Below are positions 40,801 through 52,376 of a stretch of 52,863 nucleotides of DNA, in pieces (position 1 is the first letter of the stretch; each line of letters opens with the position of its first letter). Source of the DNA: a virus. The stretch covers positions 1-52,863 of IMG/VR virus record IMGVR_UViG_3300006929_000021. One strand, 5' to 3'. The notes below the pieces were generated by a model. The model worked only from the letters and a program-made list of their open reading frames with translations. It made no database searches and was not told where the DNA came from. The position numbers were made by a program, and so were the translations under genes.

Positions 40801-42724
40801 CTGATCTCTGTTGGGTTAACTGAGAAACTTCAGAAAATACAGTTCTACGTACTTCATTTAATTTTTCTAGGTTTACTGGAGCAATCTTACTCCACTCTTC
40901 ATCTGATACCTTTTGCCCAGTAGACTCTTCAAAGCGTTGTCTTGTAAACGGTATACCTTTCTGGGCCTCCACTTCCTGGTTATTTAGTTCTTCTATCCTA
41001 GCTTCAATTTCTGCTAACGCATTTGCATTTTCACCCAGGTAGGGCAACTTAAAGTTGCCAAGGCTAATCCCTTCCGATGGATCAATTCCACCAAACAAGT
41101 AAGAAGATATAGTAGGTGCTTCATAGTTTGCTGTGTTTGAAGAAGAATAGTTGGCATCTGCCCCTGACGCTCCAAGGTCTGCTATCCTTGAAGGGTCTAC
41201 TCCAACACCTCCATGTACACCAAGGTTTTCAGCATTCTTATATTTACCCGCAAGACCATAATTACCGCCTTCTAGTTCACTAATAAACAACGCTACTTCT
41301 TCAGGACTAGCTGCAGCAGCTGTTGCTCGTTCTATAATATCTGGGAAGCCCATACTCTCGGCTTCTTCTATATCATTAGCCTTGTTTTGATTGTATAAGG
41401 GAACATTTTGTAGGCCACCCTGCGTAGGACTTTCTGCAATTATATCTCTAATTTCAAATAATCTTTGTAAACGAGGTTGCATGATCTGGGTAACAACGCC
41501 TTGGGCATCTACAAACTGTTGCTTGTCCTGACCTGAGGCACCATCTTCGTTGACCTTCAACTCTTCCATCAACTTCTGGGTAGAGTTTCTTGTTTGGCCA
41601 ATTAACCTATCTAAAGTAAACTGATCTACATTACCTTGACGTAGTACACTCTCCATGCCAAATGGAAGTGCAGCATCCTGGCCACCCAAGGATCGTAGAA
41701 TATCATCTGCAAGGCCCTGAGTTACAGTAGTGCCTTCACCTATAATAGATTCTAGATCTGATGTAATAGAGTTGGGATCAATAATTTTGAAGGCTTCACG
41801 TGCTGCAGATTTATTTCTGTATTGACCTTGACGCAACACCTCTTCCATCTGTTGGTCCATTCCATATGGATTAATATATTTAGCATATTTACCAAGAAGT
41901 ATTCTCTGCGTAGCATTTGCTATTCCACCAACAATACCACCAATCTTAGCCTCTTCCATGGACGCACCAATAACATTGTCCATTGCGTCATCATCATATA
42001 TCCATCTGGCAGCCGTAGACTGGGCTGCTTGTGCCATTCCTTCTTGCAACCCTTCAAGGCCTACACTTCCAAGTATCGAAGTAAAAGCCTTTTTTTGAGT
42101 ACCTGCATTTATATCTCGTATCATGTCACCGAAACGACCCCTTCCAGCTAACTGCATAGGAGTCAATTGTTCACTAAGACCTATGCTAGCCCCTATTAAA
42201 TGCATTGTACTTTCTTTCCACCAGGGTACATCTACACCAGTACGCTTTTCGTACTCAGCAATCCTTCGCATGGACTCTGACATATTTAAAGAGATACCAG
42301 TCAGCCTAGATGCAAGAGTGCCCCACGGACCTAGAAAATGTAGCCCACTCATCACTCCGACCTGGCCGAGACCCATACCTACAGCTTGTGATGTAGCGTA
42401 ATTAGGGTCTCTTTCTCGTGCCTTTTTTTCTGCCGCTTCACGAAGTCGTTGCTCTATCGGGAGATCAACTCCAGGTGTAACAACGCCAATAGCACTCTGT
42501 GCAAATGACGATGCTATCTGCGGGATAGCCTCCACGGTAGATGTAACCGCTGCACCAATGCCCCCGAAAGGATTATCCCAGAAGTTTTTTGTATCAACAT
42601 CAGGAGTAGCAGATTGGGGGGTACCATAAATTAAGTCTATGGCATCACGTTGCCTTTGTGCTTTAGCTGGATCTGATGAAAATGTTACGTATCTCCCATC
42701 AGGTAGCCTAATTTGCTGAGGCAT
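34883..42724 (-). CDS. Giant internal virion (ejection) protein, polyvalent-type
   Basis: A 2613-aa protein, about 15% of the window. It has the character of the large 'polyvalent' proteins that enter cells with phage DNA: long helical stretches, an N-terminal GRYVTFSSDPAKAQRQRDAI segment, a membrane-interacting-like helix near residues 120-180, and a C-terminal LPD38-like region (around 2080-2200, with PFLNGRLQGLD and RRGASPALSA). At residue 1272 the sequence KEKAF sits where related proteins have a zincin HExxH, apparently lost, while a later acidic EAEAVVDMLTHL segment remains. Function in DNA delivery or early takeover is inferred. Confidence 0.7.
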   Translation of the reverse strand: MPQQIRLPDGRYVTFSSDPAKAQRQRDAIDLIYGTPQSATPDVDTKNFWDNPFGGIGAAVTSTVEAIPQIASSFAQSAIGVVTPGVDLPIEQRLREAAEKKARERDPNYATSQAVGMGLGQVGVMSGLHFLGPWGTLASRLTGISLNMSESMRRIAEYEKRTGVDVPWWKESTMHLIGASIGLSEQLTPMQLAGRGRFGDMIRDINAGTQKKAFTSILGSVGLEGLQEGMAQAAQSTAARWIYDDDAMDNVIGASMEEAKIGGIVGGIANATQRILLGKYAKYINPYGMDQQMEEVLRQGQYRNKSAAREAFKIIDPNSITSDLESIIGEGTTVTQGLADDILRSLGGQDAALPFGMESVLRQGNVDQFTLDRLIGQTRNSTQKLMEELKVNEDGASGQDKQQFVDAQGVVTQIMQPRLQRLFEIRDIIAESPTQGGLQNVPLYNQNKANDIEEAESMGFPDIIERATAAAASPEEVALFISELEGGNYGLAGKYKNAENLGVHGGVGVDPSRIADLGASGADANYSSSNTANYEAPTISSYLFGGIDPSEGISLGNFKLPYLGENANALAEIEARIEELNNQEVEAQKGIPFTRQRFEESTGQKVSDEEWSKIAPVNLEKLNEVRRTVFSEVSQLTQQRSDLYLQTINNNIQALRQAVMNDPSVAQAGAEKLGFQNPQRFYFWLNGMADRIGRLQGKADENKQELADKVADAAKRLQDADPDKTVAEIRAELEDAGTIKRLTAKYPTHSKEFSALDAIGLTRLFASEERADGVLNQMFALKAQSDVATWIGTQDRYFSVGESAVPIREDGQIEVIKEFYDNYNPSRGTTESDIEKLLAIKNIKLRDPVLMRSLLDGRPASGVNSTPFRRLLRDLTGARSWSEASEAQRYLMYSRLVQLAPNYAFVDRNKQMAGFVETFDPVYLPNFYKNPEVERLYQPILKLVAQNQQGIGAIEETVVTEEAIGDAIRRADIEGGDVVRGFDPDLGVSIADIEKALGDAIRRRGATFNNSAFDEAIAGLVETGVLTANGSNVLVNEINPPRNEPLPTPLSRQRREDLDWNRLVDTIALERELLSEDTTDTVDDLLEAYNERARENNEPVLNKEAFVKQFAGELSKMTGKSELKRLGLLGSVGASIAKDMQPSRDSFLSLLEGKQGRVIARALVRKGLLPVSLQDGLHGLRSNYMGRVRQTYDLFKNEVRTILDDFNVTRGLDVEFVDEFGGVFQALDEVGINNVPEMDTRVAMYDTVGGRILINLANIDPDGVLDASEIIKEKAFQAGLHSLDVRDNYSPSERGILWDYIRNNIVPEKVNAEMHNEGITWVEKKVLETAGSGLNQADIEAEAVVDMLTHLSMGNIPTNKASGAIGAIKNKVNKYFLGVIGAAKDSGLDDVVKIFNNIRGGNIGRRGEGYEGEQAKAAPESIRSMRLTQYASPENKANLREAIERLNKAKTSEEKLQHQKVVDKISDDILNTAREISGHAQEATGFEGTLKELVGNVEKQAELIKNAHGSSVPLMGMPSMENKESVKTALHEFMRILDGNEAYTMPARYRGMFASQTNLNESGQALVKKAVEDGDLKELKGDPMRNVLEKDGPLSGEIGAGSNPEEMESIVRNGVLENLRYKYLDRREWSKQQTQRLMAKRETAMIDAETSALVAMRNADSAVNLLPGLMKLGPLRYTGTTALGGRFINTPVYSAALEEAYGGDGRIPGLSQIMYNIKDGDDQQLALLYGEAKRIISKKKTLDEIEGLVKAMPEGAQLTPELEQRYERARAKYDAANPYKAANIRKWDQKRLDDTVKQVEAGIVYDKNGRIISFGDNGHVRKFWDYYQAYNNEMINFAYQTGLISLGQRDEYLAEDYMPFYRETSSVMDSLEFGSEEYIRTRGINLVEKALDGSLEPIKEDIFESININIQALVRDGLMNTGVVRTVEEAMELGEATKVSVGELGARADKNIVRVMEQGEVAFYRLDDTKLAMSAMLAGHNPRKYMKDALGNMGREQRYESGPRKGQLKKFLGLKEQQEGWVSDIGADALMGPASFLRESVTKTPSFMQKNVFRDALQAFIIFGGDPGIILESIRNAMDTDSRLRAQELGLSIGIDFISEPGKFGETMNREFKKYERMHEYEGARNMFSPAYLWWQLGALGDQTESAARLAVYDRVLATTGDKALAQNMALEIMNYGRRGASPALSAWMATIPFLNGRLQGLDVTMRSHSLFGGFDAPGLARWNVEEGRPMTESEYAKLSWYDTAFSKVFARGLQLASMSFLYELIMNMFDDDDEYKNMGRDKKFDNWMLPLGDKAWLKAPTPFEVGLFYKVIPQLLYELTLGDENFNIDDAATELRRQARHSLSFQLFPQTVQPLIDAVQNKNRYQGGDIVSYFDMQKDPVLQRDIHTSDTATLMAQVANRIPGLKNSKTLTSPQKVAYLEYNYGGTMWSYVTKLTNRGLRSGWVPGIDKKAVVGTSLDFDIDVTNPRKLYKAYTEGEGLANLPVFGDLFEDARKGSQFKQDLFDVERELASATASTNAFMKEDRIKGYKYSEQYKGILTFQNTINAYSRQMTMVREVVDRLQKRTDLSRSEKRIRIQNIMKAERSMLKNLPFIMKRMQETQKTYDKILEKR

Positions 42725-42743
42725 ATATGCTCCCTAAAATAGT

Positions 42744-45308
42744 TTAATTTCTTTTCAGAAACCTATGTCGCAACTGGGGATCATCCAAACTAGACCGTGG
42801 TATGGATGGTAATCCTGGAACCGTACTAACGATTGGTTTGGACGACGGTAACGTATATGGCCATTCGTTGATAGAGGTTTCCCTCTCACGCTTTCCTACC
42901 CTGGCCATTGCAGCATCCCAAGCGTCAGCTTCTGCCATTCTGCGTGGATAGTTTAGGTCTGCATTATCCCCTGCTAAGTCCCTCATAGCGTCCCCCATAG
43001 CGTCCCAATCGCCTTCTCGTAGTGCAACGGCAATGGGCCTGTTTCCCCTGAAATCCTTATGGTTCACGCCATAGTTCCACACTACGGAAACCAACTGTGC
43101 TTGAGCCGAAGGAGGCAATTGATTCCAGGCTCCCGCTGGCAGTAATCTTATTAATCCTGGAAGCATCTGTTCTCTAAGCTGCCTGTCAGCAGAGGCTAAC
43201 AATTGCTCATCGGTGAAATCCATATCTTCTGTTACAGTCACGGGAGGGCCAGTCGGAGGCCAATATTGCTTCTGTCCTAATCCAATAGCTAACCCAGTAT
43301 TTACCCATTCTCCATCGCTATCCTTACTCCAATCTATGTAAGGCGTAATTTCAAATTTCTCATGCTGCCTTATGGTGTCAGCAAAAGAAGTGAAATCGCC
43401 TGACTCTGCTTGTCCTGGCCCTGACGCTCCTGGCCCTGACGCTCCTGGCAAACTTGTTATACCACCAGTGCCACCCAGACTACCCTGCTCTCCCATCATT
43501 TGCTCAAGTATTCCTCTGAACCACACATTATATTCATCGTACCTATTGTCCTGCTCTTCTGGCACATCACTTAACCCCATAGTTTCCAAGGCCAAAATAT
43601 TTGCCTCCTGCCTCATCTTTTCCAGGTCAGAAGCTGACCATTGTCCTGCAGCCCTTGCTTGTGCTTGTGCAGCTTGGACCCTGCTGAAGGCATCCAGAGC
43701 TTGCCTATAGTTTTGCCCTGATTCCGATACTTGTGCCGCCCAGACTGGAGCCATAACAGCATCACCCGCATGACTTATTGCTGAATCTCTTTCTGCCATA
43801 CCTATATTGGTACTAGCCATCATGTTTTCTAATTCAAGATTTTTTCTACTAACTGTATCTTCGTGTGCCATCATCCGCTCTAGTGTGCCTTCCAATCCCC
43901 CAGTGACACTGCCCCGTCTGTTAGCGTCACTACCAACAAGTGCTTGAGCAAGGCTATCCAATGCTATATTCAGTGTGTCGCTTTTAAGATCTTCAGGAGA
44001 AGTTACAAACCCACCCAAGGTATCAACAAAAGCTTTGGATTGTTTATCGTACTCAAGATCCCCCGCAGTCTTTGTTGTTAAATTTGTTTGTATCTCTCTC
44101 ATGCCTGATTCGTAGGCGTCTAACGCCTCCTGACTTCGTGCATCTATAGGTCCTAGTATATCATCTAATCCTTGTCCTCCGTCACGACCAGTACCAGGAG
44201 TCGCCATCCTTGCTATTTCCGCTTCCGCAGCCTTAAGCCGATGATCATGCATTATTTTATCGACCAACTCCATAGCTCTGGGATTGTTTGCATCTGTAAT
44301 CTCATCATCACCCGCAATCGTGGATAAGCCAGCTATACCCGCAGTGCCTGCTATCCAGGGGAATGCTTCCTTAAGTTTATCTCGCCAAGTCTTGTTTCTG
44401 CTAAAGTTTATCCCACCACTAGCACCACTGCCACGACCAGGCACATGTACCACACCTGTACCAGGTGTGCGTGGAACCAGGGCTGTACTAGGTTTACGTC
44501 TGACCACATCAACTGGATTTCTTACTCTAGCAGGTACACCTCTAACAATTGGAACTAGTTCCCTCCCCCTCCCAACCCCCCTCTCAACAATTTCCCTCAA
44601 TACGCCACCCCTTCCCGTTTCTCCCAGCCATGCACGGTTACCTAGGTAATCTTTAACCCGTTCAGGCGTAGCATATGGATTTTTTAAGCTTTTTGTAACC
44701 ATTTCGGGTAATCTTTTCAGTCTTCCAAGTCCACCACGTCCTATCCAGTCAGGAACTACACCTGTATCTATACCTTCCGCCCATTCATCATAATCAGCTA
44801 ACCAGTCTTCATAATCTTGGCTTTCACGACCAGGCATTCCCGACAGCATTTCATTGATTAAATAGTCTATACCACCCCTTCTAAAAATAGTGGGAGGAGG
44901 ATCTGAATATCCCTGTGCTTCTCCACCATCTTGCAAGCCAATTAGACCACCATAGGAAGCAGTTTGCACAGCACCTTGCATACCCTGGCCTTGCATACCC
45001 TGGCCTGGTACACCCTGACCTTGTTGTGACTTAGCTACAATCTGTGAAAGAATGTCTGGCTGAGGTGTAGGAGGTAATCCTAACTCTCTATTCTTTTCTT
45101 CTTGGGCTTCTATTTGATCTTGAACAGCTTTTTGTTCAGTAAACCTATTTCTTATACCCAATTCTGCACCAGCAGTTAATTGACCTATTAAGTCTGTAGC
45201 AGAGTCATATGGAGCAGGAGGAGGATTACCTTGAGCTACTGCCTGTAAAACAGAAGTCGGAGCGTTAGATGCTAGTTCTGCTCTTTGTGCAAAAGAAAGT
45301 ATAGCCAT
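42744..45308 (-). CDS. Virion protein with C-terminal GH24-like lysozyme domain
   Basis: An 854-aa protein. The C-terminal 180 residues form a T4-type lysozyme: HEKFEITPYIDW (catalytic E, with D nine positions on), TGLAIGLGQ and VVWNYGVNHKDFRGN, as in GH24 enzymes. The rest is helical and Gly/Pro-rich, with GGLIGLQDGG and tandem PGASGPGASGP and GMQGQGMQG units. A lysozyme on an ejection protein would open the peptidoglycan locally at infection, as T7 gp16 does. The preceding gene encodes the 2613-aa protein's partner set. Confidence 0.75.
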   Translation of the reverse strand: MAILSFAQRAELASNAPTSVLQAVAQGNPPPAPYDSATDLIGQLTAGAELGIRNRFTEQKAVQDQIEAQEEKNRELGLPPTPQPDILSQIVAKSQQGQGVPGQGMQGQGMQGAVQTASYGGLIGLQDGGEAQGYSDPPPTIFRRGGIDYLINEMLSGMPGRESQDYEDWLADYDEWAEGIDTGVVPDWIGRGGLGRLKRLPEMVTKSLKNPYATPERVKDYLGNRAWLGETGRGGVLREIVERGVGRGRELVPIVRGVPARVRNPVDVVRRKPSTALVPRTPGTGVVHVPGRGSGASGGINFSRNKTWRDKLKEAFPWIAGTAGIAGLSTIAGDDEITDANNPRAMELVDKIMHDHRLKAAEAEIARMATPGTGRDGGQGLDDILGPIDARSQEALDAYESGMREIQTNLTTKTAGDLEYDKQSKAFVDTLGGFVTSPEDLKSDTLNIALDSLAQALVGSDANRRGSVTGGLEGTLERMMAHEDTVSRKNLELENMMASTNIGMAERDSAISHAGDAVMAPVWAAQVSESGQNYRQALDAFSRVQAAQAQARAAGQWSASDLEKMRQEANILALETMGLSDVPEEQDNRYDEYNVWFRGILEQMMGEQGSLGGTGGITSLPGASGPGASGPGQAESGDFTSFADTIRQHEKFEITPYIDWSKDSDGEWVNTGLAIGLGQKQYWPPTGPPVTVTEDMDFTDEQLLASADRQLREQMLPGLIRLLPAGAWNQLPPSAQAQLVSVVWNYGVNHKDFRGNRPIAVALREGDWDAMGDAMRDLAGDNADLNYPRRMAEADAWDAAMARVGKRERETSINEWPYTLPSSKPIVSTVPGLPSIPRSSLDDPQLRHRFLKRN

Positions 45309-46898
45309 TAGCTTTGTCCCCCATTACCTGTTTTTCCGCCATTCTGCATCTGGTTCCATAACGTTAAGCCCTGCACACCTGCACCCGCAAGTGCATTCCA
45401 AGGGCTTGGCTGACCAGAATACTGTGTGGTCTGTTGAATGTTTTGATATGGAAGTCTACCCATCGCATCAAGTTGCCAGTTAATATTCTGGCGATTCTGA
45501 TTCTGTTGGTTCTGCCAATCTTGATAACCCATATTCATTGACTGTTGCTGTAACCCTCTTTGCTGGGCACCGACGTTCTGCATAGCATTCAGCCTTTGTA
45601 ATTGCTGTGCCTGTTGTTGCTGCCCAAGCTGTGCTTGTCTTGTTCCCAGGCCACCCATTTGAGATCCTAGTGCACCCATCTGCTGTAATGCACCCTGCTG
45701 TGCCCCTAGTGCACCCATCTGTTGACCCATCGCTGACAATTGATTCTGCTGTCCAGCCATCTTAGCAGCCCTGTCAGCTTGGAATGCCTGTTGTGCATTT
45801 GCGAATGCATCTTGTTGTGACTTCCCAATAATATCAGCAGCTTGTTGTGAAGTATCTCTAGCTATCTGTCCAGCTTGAACACCTTCCCTCATTCCACCTA
45901 AATTGCCAGAGGCTGTAGCCTGGGCACCAAGCTCTTCACCCTGCATTTTTTGGAACTCTGCTAATTGTGCTAATTGTGGGTCTGTAACACCTTTGGTGTA
46001 CTGAGACATATAATTACTCATATCAGCACCGCTTTGTTGAGCAGGATCACCCATCGACGCTCCTAGTCCACCAAACTGCCCACTCATTGCACCATAGGCT
46101 GGCATCAACGAACCTATTCCCTGTGCCGCACTACCCATCATCCGCCCCGCTTGACCCATCGTTCCCCCAGCTTGCTGAGTACCTTGTGGCCCACCAGACA
46201 TTCCGTAGTTAACTATACCCTGCTGTGCTATAGCCTCAGGCCCAGTAAATCCAGCAATTCTTTGTCCACCATACTGTTGGTAGGGTCGCTGTCCTTCTTG
46301 TACAACTCTATCAGTTAAATCTGCATACTGTTGTCCAACCGCTGGATTAACCGTAGAAGCAGTAACTGTCGTTTCATCTGCGGCCATATCACCATCTGCA
46401 TATCCAGGAATAGCACCACCCTTGAATGCTCTAGGTAGTACTTCAATAGGATTTTCTTCCCAAAACTTTCGTGCGGACCTTTCCCTAAGACGTTCTTTTA
46501 TTTTCTCACGTAACCAACCAAGACCTCGAAGACCTCGCTTCAAAGGATGTTCTGGCACCTGGATGCCTTTAATACGTTCATATAGACCATGTCCGACTGG
46601 TTCACCGATAGGCGGAAGTTCTTCATTTATTAAATCCTCTATATCGACACCAGTAAGACCTCGTGGCATAGGTACATCTTGTTTGAAATCTCTCATAGGA
46701 TCAAAATCTTTATAGATCAAATCCGACGCACGCAGATTACTTCTGCCTTGTGGGCCTCTTTGCTTTGCTCTTAAGAGTGTTGCAACATCAAGTTCATCAA
46801 AACTCCCTGGGTAAGGATGTATTGGTGATCCATCAGGGTTGTATGCACCCTCAAGATCTGTAAGACCACCTCTTTGGTATCCAGGATAATATTTTTTC

Positions 46899-46906
<8 letters not shown>
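45308..46906 (-). CDS. Gln/Gly-rich internal virion protein
   Basis: A 532-aa protein. N-terminal region with GGAIPGYADGD (about residue 165), then VNPAVGQQYADLTDR, a long helical Gln/Ala/Gly/Met-rich middle (QMGALGAQQGALQQMGALGS), and a QYSGQPSPWNALAGAGVQG end. It fits small ejection proteins such as T7 gp14 by position and composition. Overlaps both neighbours. Function inferred only. Confidence 0.6.
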
Positions 46907-49445
<2,539 letters not shown>

Positions 49446-49446
49446 A

Positions 49447-49779
49447 TTAACTGGTCTCCACACCGAATAAGGTAAATGCTATTTCATTGGCTGCCGATGA
49501 CCTAACTGTAACTACATCCGTATCACTTAGTGTCATACCAATAATCATAAACCGTGAATCATTGGCAACCATTGCCTTATCGTAGTAAATGTAATTTTCA
49601 TTTGCTACGGTTGCACCCAGTGGACGCACCGCCACCCTAAACGTAGGCGTGTTCCCTGTGAGATTGCAGACGACAAGTGAGCTTACTGTAGTCTGAGTAT
49701 CCTCAGGTACAGTATACAAATCTGCGTTACTTGTATTCGCAGGTGCTACTTGTCCCAGTACCTTTAATGTATCAGCCAT
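49447..49779 (-). CDS. Small beta-rich virion protein
   Basis: A 110-aa protein with a beta-sandwich look (VSSLVVCNLTGNTPTFRVAV, VTVRSSAANEIAFTLFGVE). Similar small beta proteins in phage tail operons form head-tail completion, baseplate or fibre-like parts. Starts with ATG at 49779, overlapping the previous gene by 8 nt. Confidence 0.55.
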   Translation of the reverse strand: MADTLKVLGQVAPANTSNADLYTVPEDTQTTVSSLVVCNLTGNTPTFRVAVRPLGATVANENYIYYDKAMVANDSRFMIIGMTLSDTDVVTVRSSAANEIAFTLFGVETS

Positions 49780-49975
49780 TACTAGCTCCTAGCAATAAGA
49801 ACTGATATTTACGCAACGACAAAGAACTGTCTTTGTCTGATTGTGTTTTAACAGATTGTATGTCACTACTCACATCTTTAAAGTTTTCTTCAACAGTTTT
49901 ACGAGACAGGCTTTCGTTAGTCTCATCGTATTCTGACGGTGCAACATTTAATGCACGGTATGTCTTTAGTGTCAT
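49772..49975 (-). CDS. Small tail-operon protein
   Basis: A 67-aa acidic, Ser/Lys-rich protein with an extended middle, its start overlapping the stop of the 796-aa tail gene (ATGA) and its end overlapping the next gene. Similar short proteins follow this type of tail gene in marine phages. Function unknown. Confidence 0.5.
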   Translation of the reverse strand: MTLKTYRALNVAPSEYDETNESLSRKTVEENFKDVSSDIQSVKTQSDKDSSLSLRKYQFLLLGASNG

Positions 49976-52362
49976 CTTCTACTGTCCTCCCTGCCATCAA
50001 GCCTAACAAATCCAACACGCCATCCATAACCAGCACCACTACTCTGTACCTTCATTGACATCTGTCTAGCCCTAGCACGTACAAAGGCTTCCGCTGTACT
50101 TGATGTAAAATCTGCTGATGCAACAGACGCCTGTGTGTCCGCAGGGAAATTATGACCATTAAGACTAATGGTAACTTGATCTGCTGAGTCAGCATCTGTA
50201 AAATAAATATCAGGTATAATTCTATGTATTGACCAAGTCTTGTCACCTTCTCCCAAGTCCATGTCACCAGTTTCTATATAGGCAGTCATAGCTGATCCGT
50301 CATCATCATATCCATTTTCATGGCTATAAAGAACATTTTCATAAGAAATTTTTACTGTACCCCCTCCACCAGTATCTGCTGTAGCGGTGTCCGCTATTGT
50401 AATTGTGTAGTTGTCTGCATCCGTTACTGAAACTACATCGTGTTGATTGTTTATAAGTGTTTCAGACAATCCGCCAACGGCTGACGCACCACTAATAATA
50501 ATAGTATCACCAACAGCTAAGCCGTGACCTGTGCTAGAAATAGATACATTGCTTGTAGAGCTTGTGTTAGTGGTTAAAGGATTACCACTAAGGCTTTGGC
50601 TTAATATAGAAGAAGCCAATGGATAGTCCTTGGTATTAGCTTGATTCCACTTGCCACGTACCAAACTGCCCGTGTACCATACGCTATCCTCATAATTATA
50701 TATAACGTATCTATCGTTTTCACCATTACCTGATTCAGATGGATAAAACCACATCACCTCAGAGAAATCAGGGTTAGATCCTGCTACAACTTTATGGCTT
50801 TGGCTTAAGTCAAAGTCTTGAAATACAGTTGTGAGTACGGTACAGTTTAATTTTTTGACACCACCTGTATACATATAAAAGTCTCCCCTATCCATAAAGA
50901 AGACTACACCATTAGCATTGACAGCGGCATTAGGGGAAATCAAAGACATTCCTTTTCCTACTTCTGTGAATGAAAAGTAGAAAGGACTTCCGATATATCT
51001 CATACTTACTAGCCCAGCATCTGTCCAAATTAATATTTCCTGCCTAGTAGCAAGCCCACCTATAATCTCAGATCCTGTAGATAACTCTTGTCCACCTGCA
51101 CTATTAGTAGAAAGTGCTTGCCAAGTACCAACGGTTTCTGAACTTGACCACCTAACATTAAGCGGATTAATAGTTGTTGAGTTGACCCCAGTACATCCCA
51201 ATGCTACTACATGGCGACCAGTTTCAGACATCAATACCTGATAGGCACCGACAGGAGGATAGTAAGTTCCTGCTTTATAAGAAGCATTGACCGACGAACC
51301 ACCTCCAGTTGTGGTACTAGAAGCTGCATCTCCAGTATCAACTGTAAATGTTCTACCAGTAGGTGTACTTGCAATAGTGAACTCTTGATTAATACTGTCA
51401 GCGGCCACACCGCCAACATCAGCCGCTCCTGACAAGGTAACCTTATCTCCAACGGCTGCTCCATGACCACCTCTATCTGTAACCGTTATAACACTAGAAG
51501 TATTAGTAACAGATATAGGATCAGATGTTAGATTTAGCGTTCTTCTAACAACCTCTTCAAGCGGTTTAGCTCTAACAGTAACACCGTCACTTTCATCCCA
51601 GTAATAGATCTTACCCTGTCGAACACATGCAAGCATATCTTCGCCAAAAGTATCCAGGGACCACAGACGTAATTGAGTAGCCTGACTGATGCTGGATGCA
51701 GTACCAAATGTACTAGATCCATACGTGCTTGATCCCCATCCAGCACCATCAACATACATATCTAAACCAGTATTAATCTGGAACGCAGCCGTAGCACTAG
51801 AACCTCCAGCATTTGCTGTTGCATTAGCTTTTGATGCACACACAACTCTAAATTTAGTTGTAGGATTAGCTGGTGCTGCACCACCAGAAGGCGGGGCACC
51901 CAATGCAACAATACGATGTTCCTTGTTTATCTCAGTGGCATCAATACCACTAGAAGTGGCTGCATTCGCAATAGTAACATAATCTCCAACTACCGCACCA
52001 TGTGCAGAAGAAGTAGTAATTGTTATAATTGATGTTCCATCAACTGTAGCTATTGGATTAGATCCTAAGTTTACACTACTACGTAACGGAGTAACATCGT
52101 AATAGCCACCACCTAATGCTACATAGAGTTTTAAATGGCTTCCAATTCCTACATATTTACTTCCGCCATCCGTAACCCAATCATGTACAGATCTAGCTGT
52201 ACCAAGAAATGAGGCAGCTATAAACTTTACCCACCCGCCAAGTTTTTCAGCAAAGCCTTTTCTAAACCTTACCTTGTCTGTGTCATACCAGGTACCCTCT
52301 GCGGAGTACCTAGTACCATCTGTAAAAACTCCTGGCTTGGGAGAAATTTTTATAAAGCTCAT
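49972..52362 (-). CDS. Tail nozzle/stabilisation-type protein with three FCCH-like repeats
   Basis: A 796-aa beta-rich protein beginning KISPKPGVFTDGTRYSAEGT and WYDTDKVRFRKGFAEKLGGW, a start I know from podovirus-like tail nozzle or DNA-stabilisation proteins. Three copies of an insert-like domain occur at about 105-165, 284-345 and 595-665, each with HG..VGD.V.I..A and a following INxEH/F..V strand; these resemble the FCCH beta-barrel domains seen in phage tail proteins. The remaining sequence looks like a beta-propeller or beta-helix scaffold. Probably closes the portal vertex or forms the tail tube end. Confidence 0.65.
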   Translation of the reverse strand: MSFIKISPKPGVFTDGTRYSAEGTWYDTDKVRFRKGFAEKLGGWVKFIAASFLGTARSVHDWVTDGGSKYVGIGSHLKLYVALGGGYYDVTPLRSSVNLGSNPIATVDGTSIITITTSSAHGAVVGDYVTIANAATSSGIDATEINKEHRIVALGAPPSGGAAPANPTTKFRVVCASKANATANAGGSSATAAFQINTGLDMYVDGAGWGSSTYGSSTFGTASSISQATQLRLWSLDTFGEDMLACVRQGKIYYWDESDGVTVRAKPLEEVVRRTLNLTSDPISVTNTSSVITVTDRGGHGAAVGDKVTLSGAADVGGVAADSINQEFTIASTPTGRTFTVDTGDAASSTTTGGGSSVNASYKAGTYYPPVGAYQVLMSETGRHVVALGCTGVNSTTINPLNVRWSSSETVGTWQALSTNSAGGQELSTGSEIIGGLATRQEILIWTDAGLVSMRYIGSPFYFSFTEVGKGMSLISPNAAVNANGVVFFMDRGDFYMYTGGVKKLNCTVLTTVFQDFDLSQSHKVVAGSNPDFSEVMWFYPSESGNGENDRYVIYNYEDSVWYTGSLVRGKWNQANTKDYPLASSILSQSLSGNPLTTNTSSTSNVSISSTGHGLAVGDTIIISGASAVGGLSETLINNQHDVVSVTDADNYTITIADTATADTGGGGTVKISYENVLYSHENGYDDDGSAMTAYIETGDMDLGEGDKTWSIHRIIPDIYFTDADSADQVTISLNGHNFPADTQASVASADFTSSTAEAFVRARARQMSMKVQSSGAGYGWRVGFVRLDGREDSRR

Positions 52363-52376
52363 ACTATTCTTTTTGT

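Noticed and set aside
37000-42400. Long rightward frames such as 37887-38351 and 39264-39890
   Set aside because: They are Ser/Leu/Ile-rich shadows antisense to the 2613-aa virion protein, without ribosome sites.
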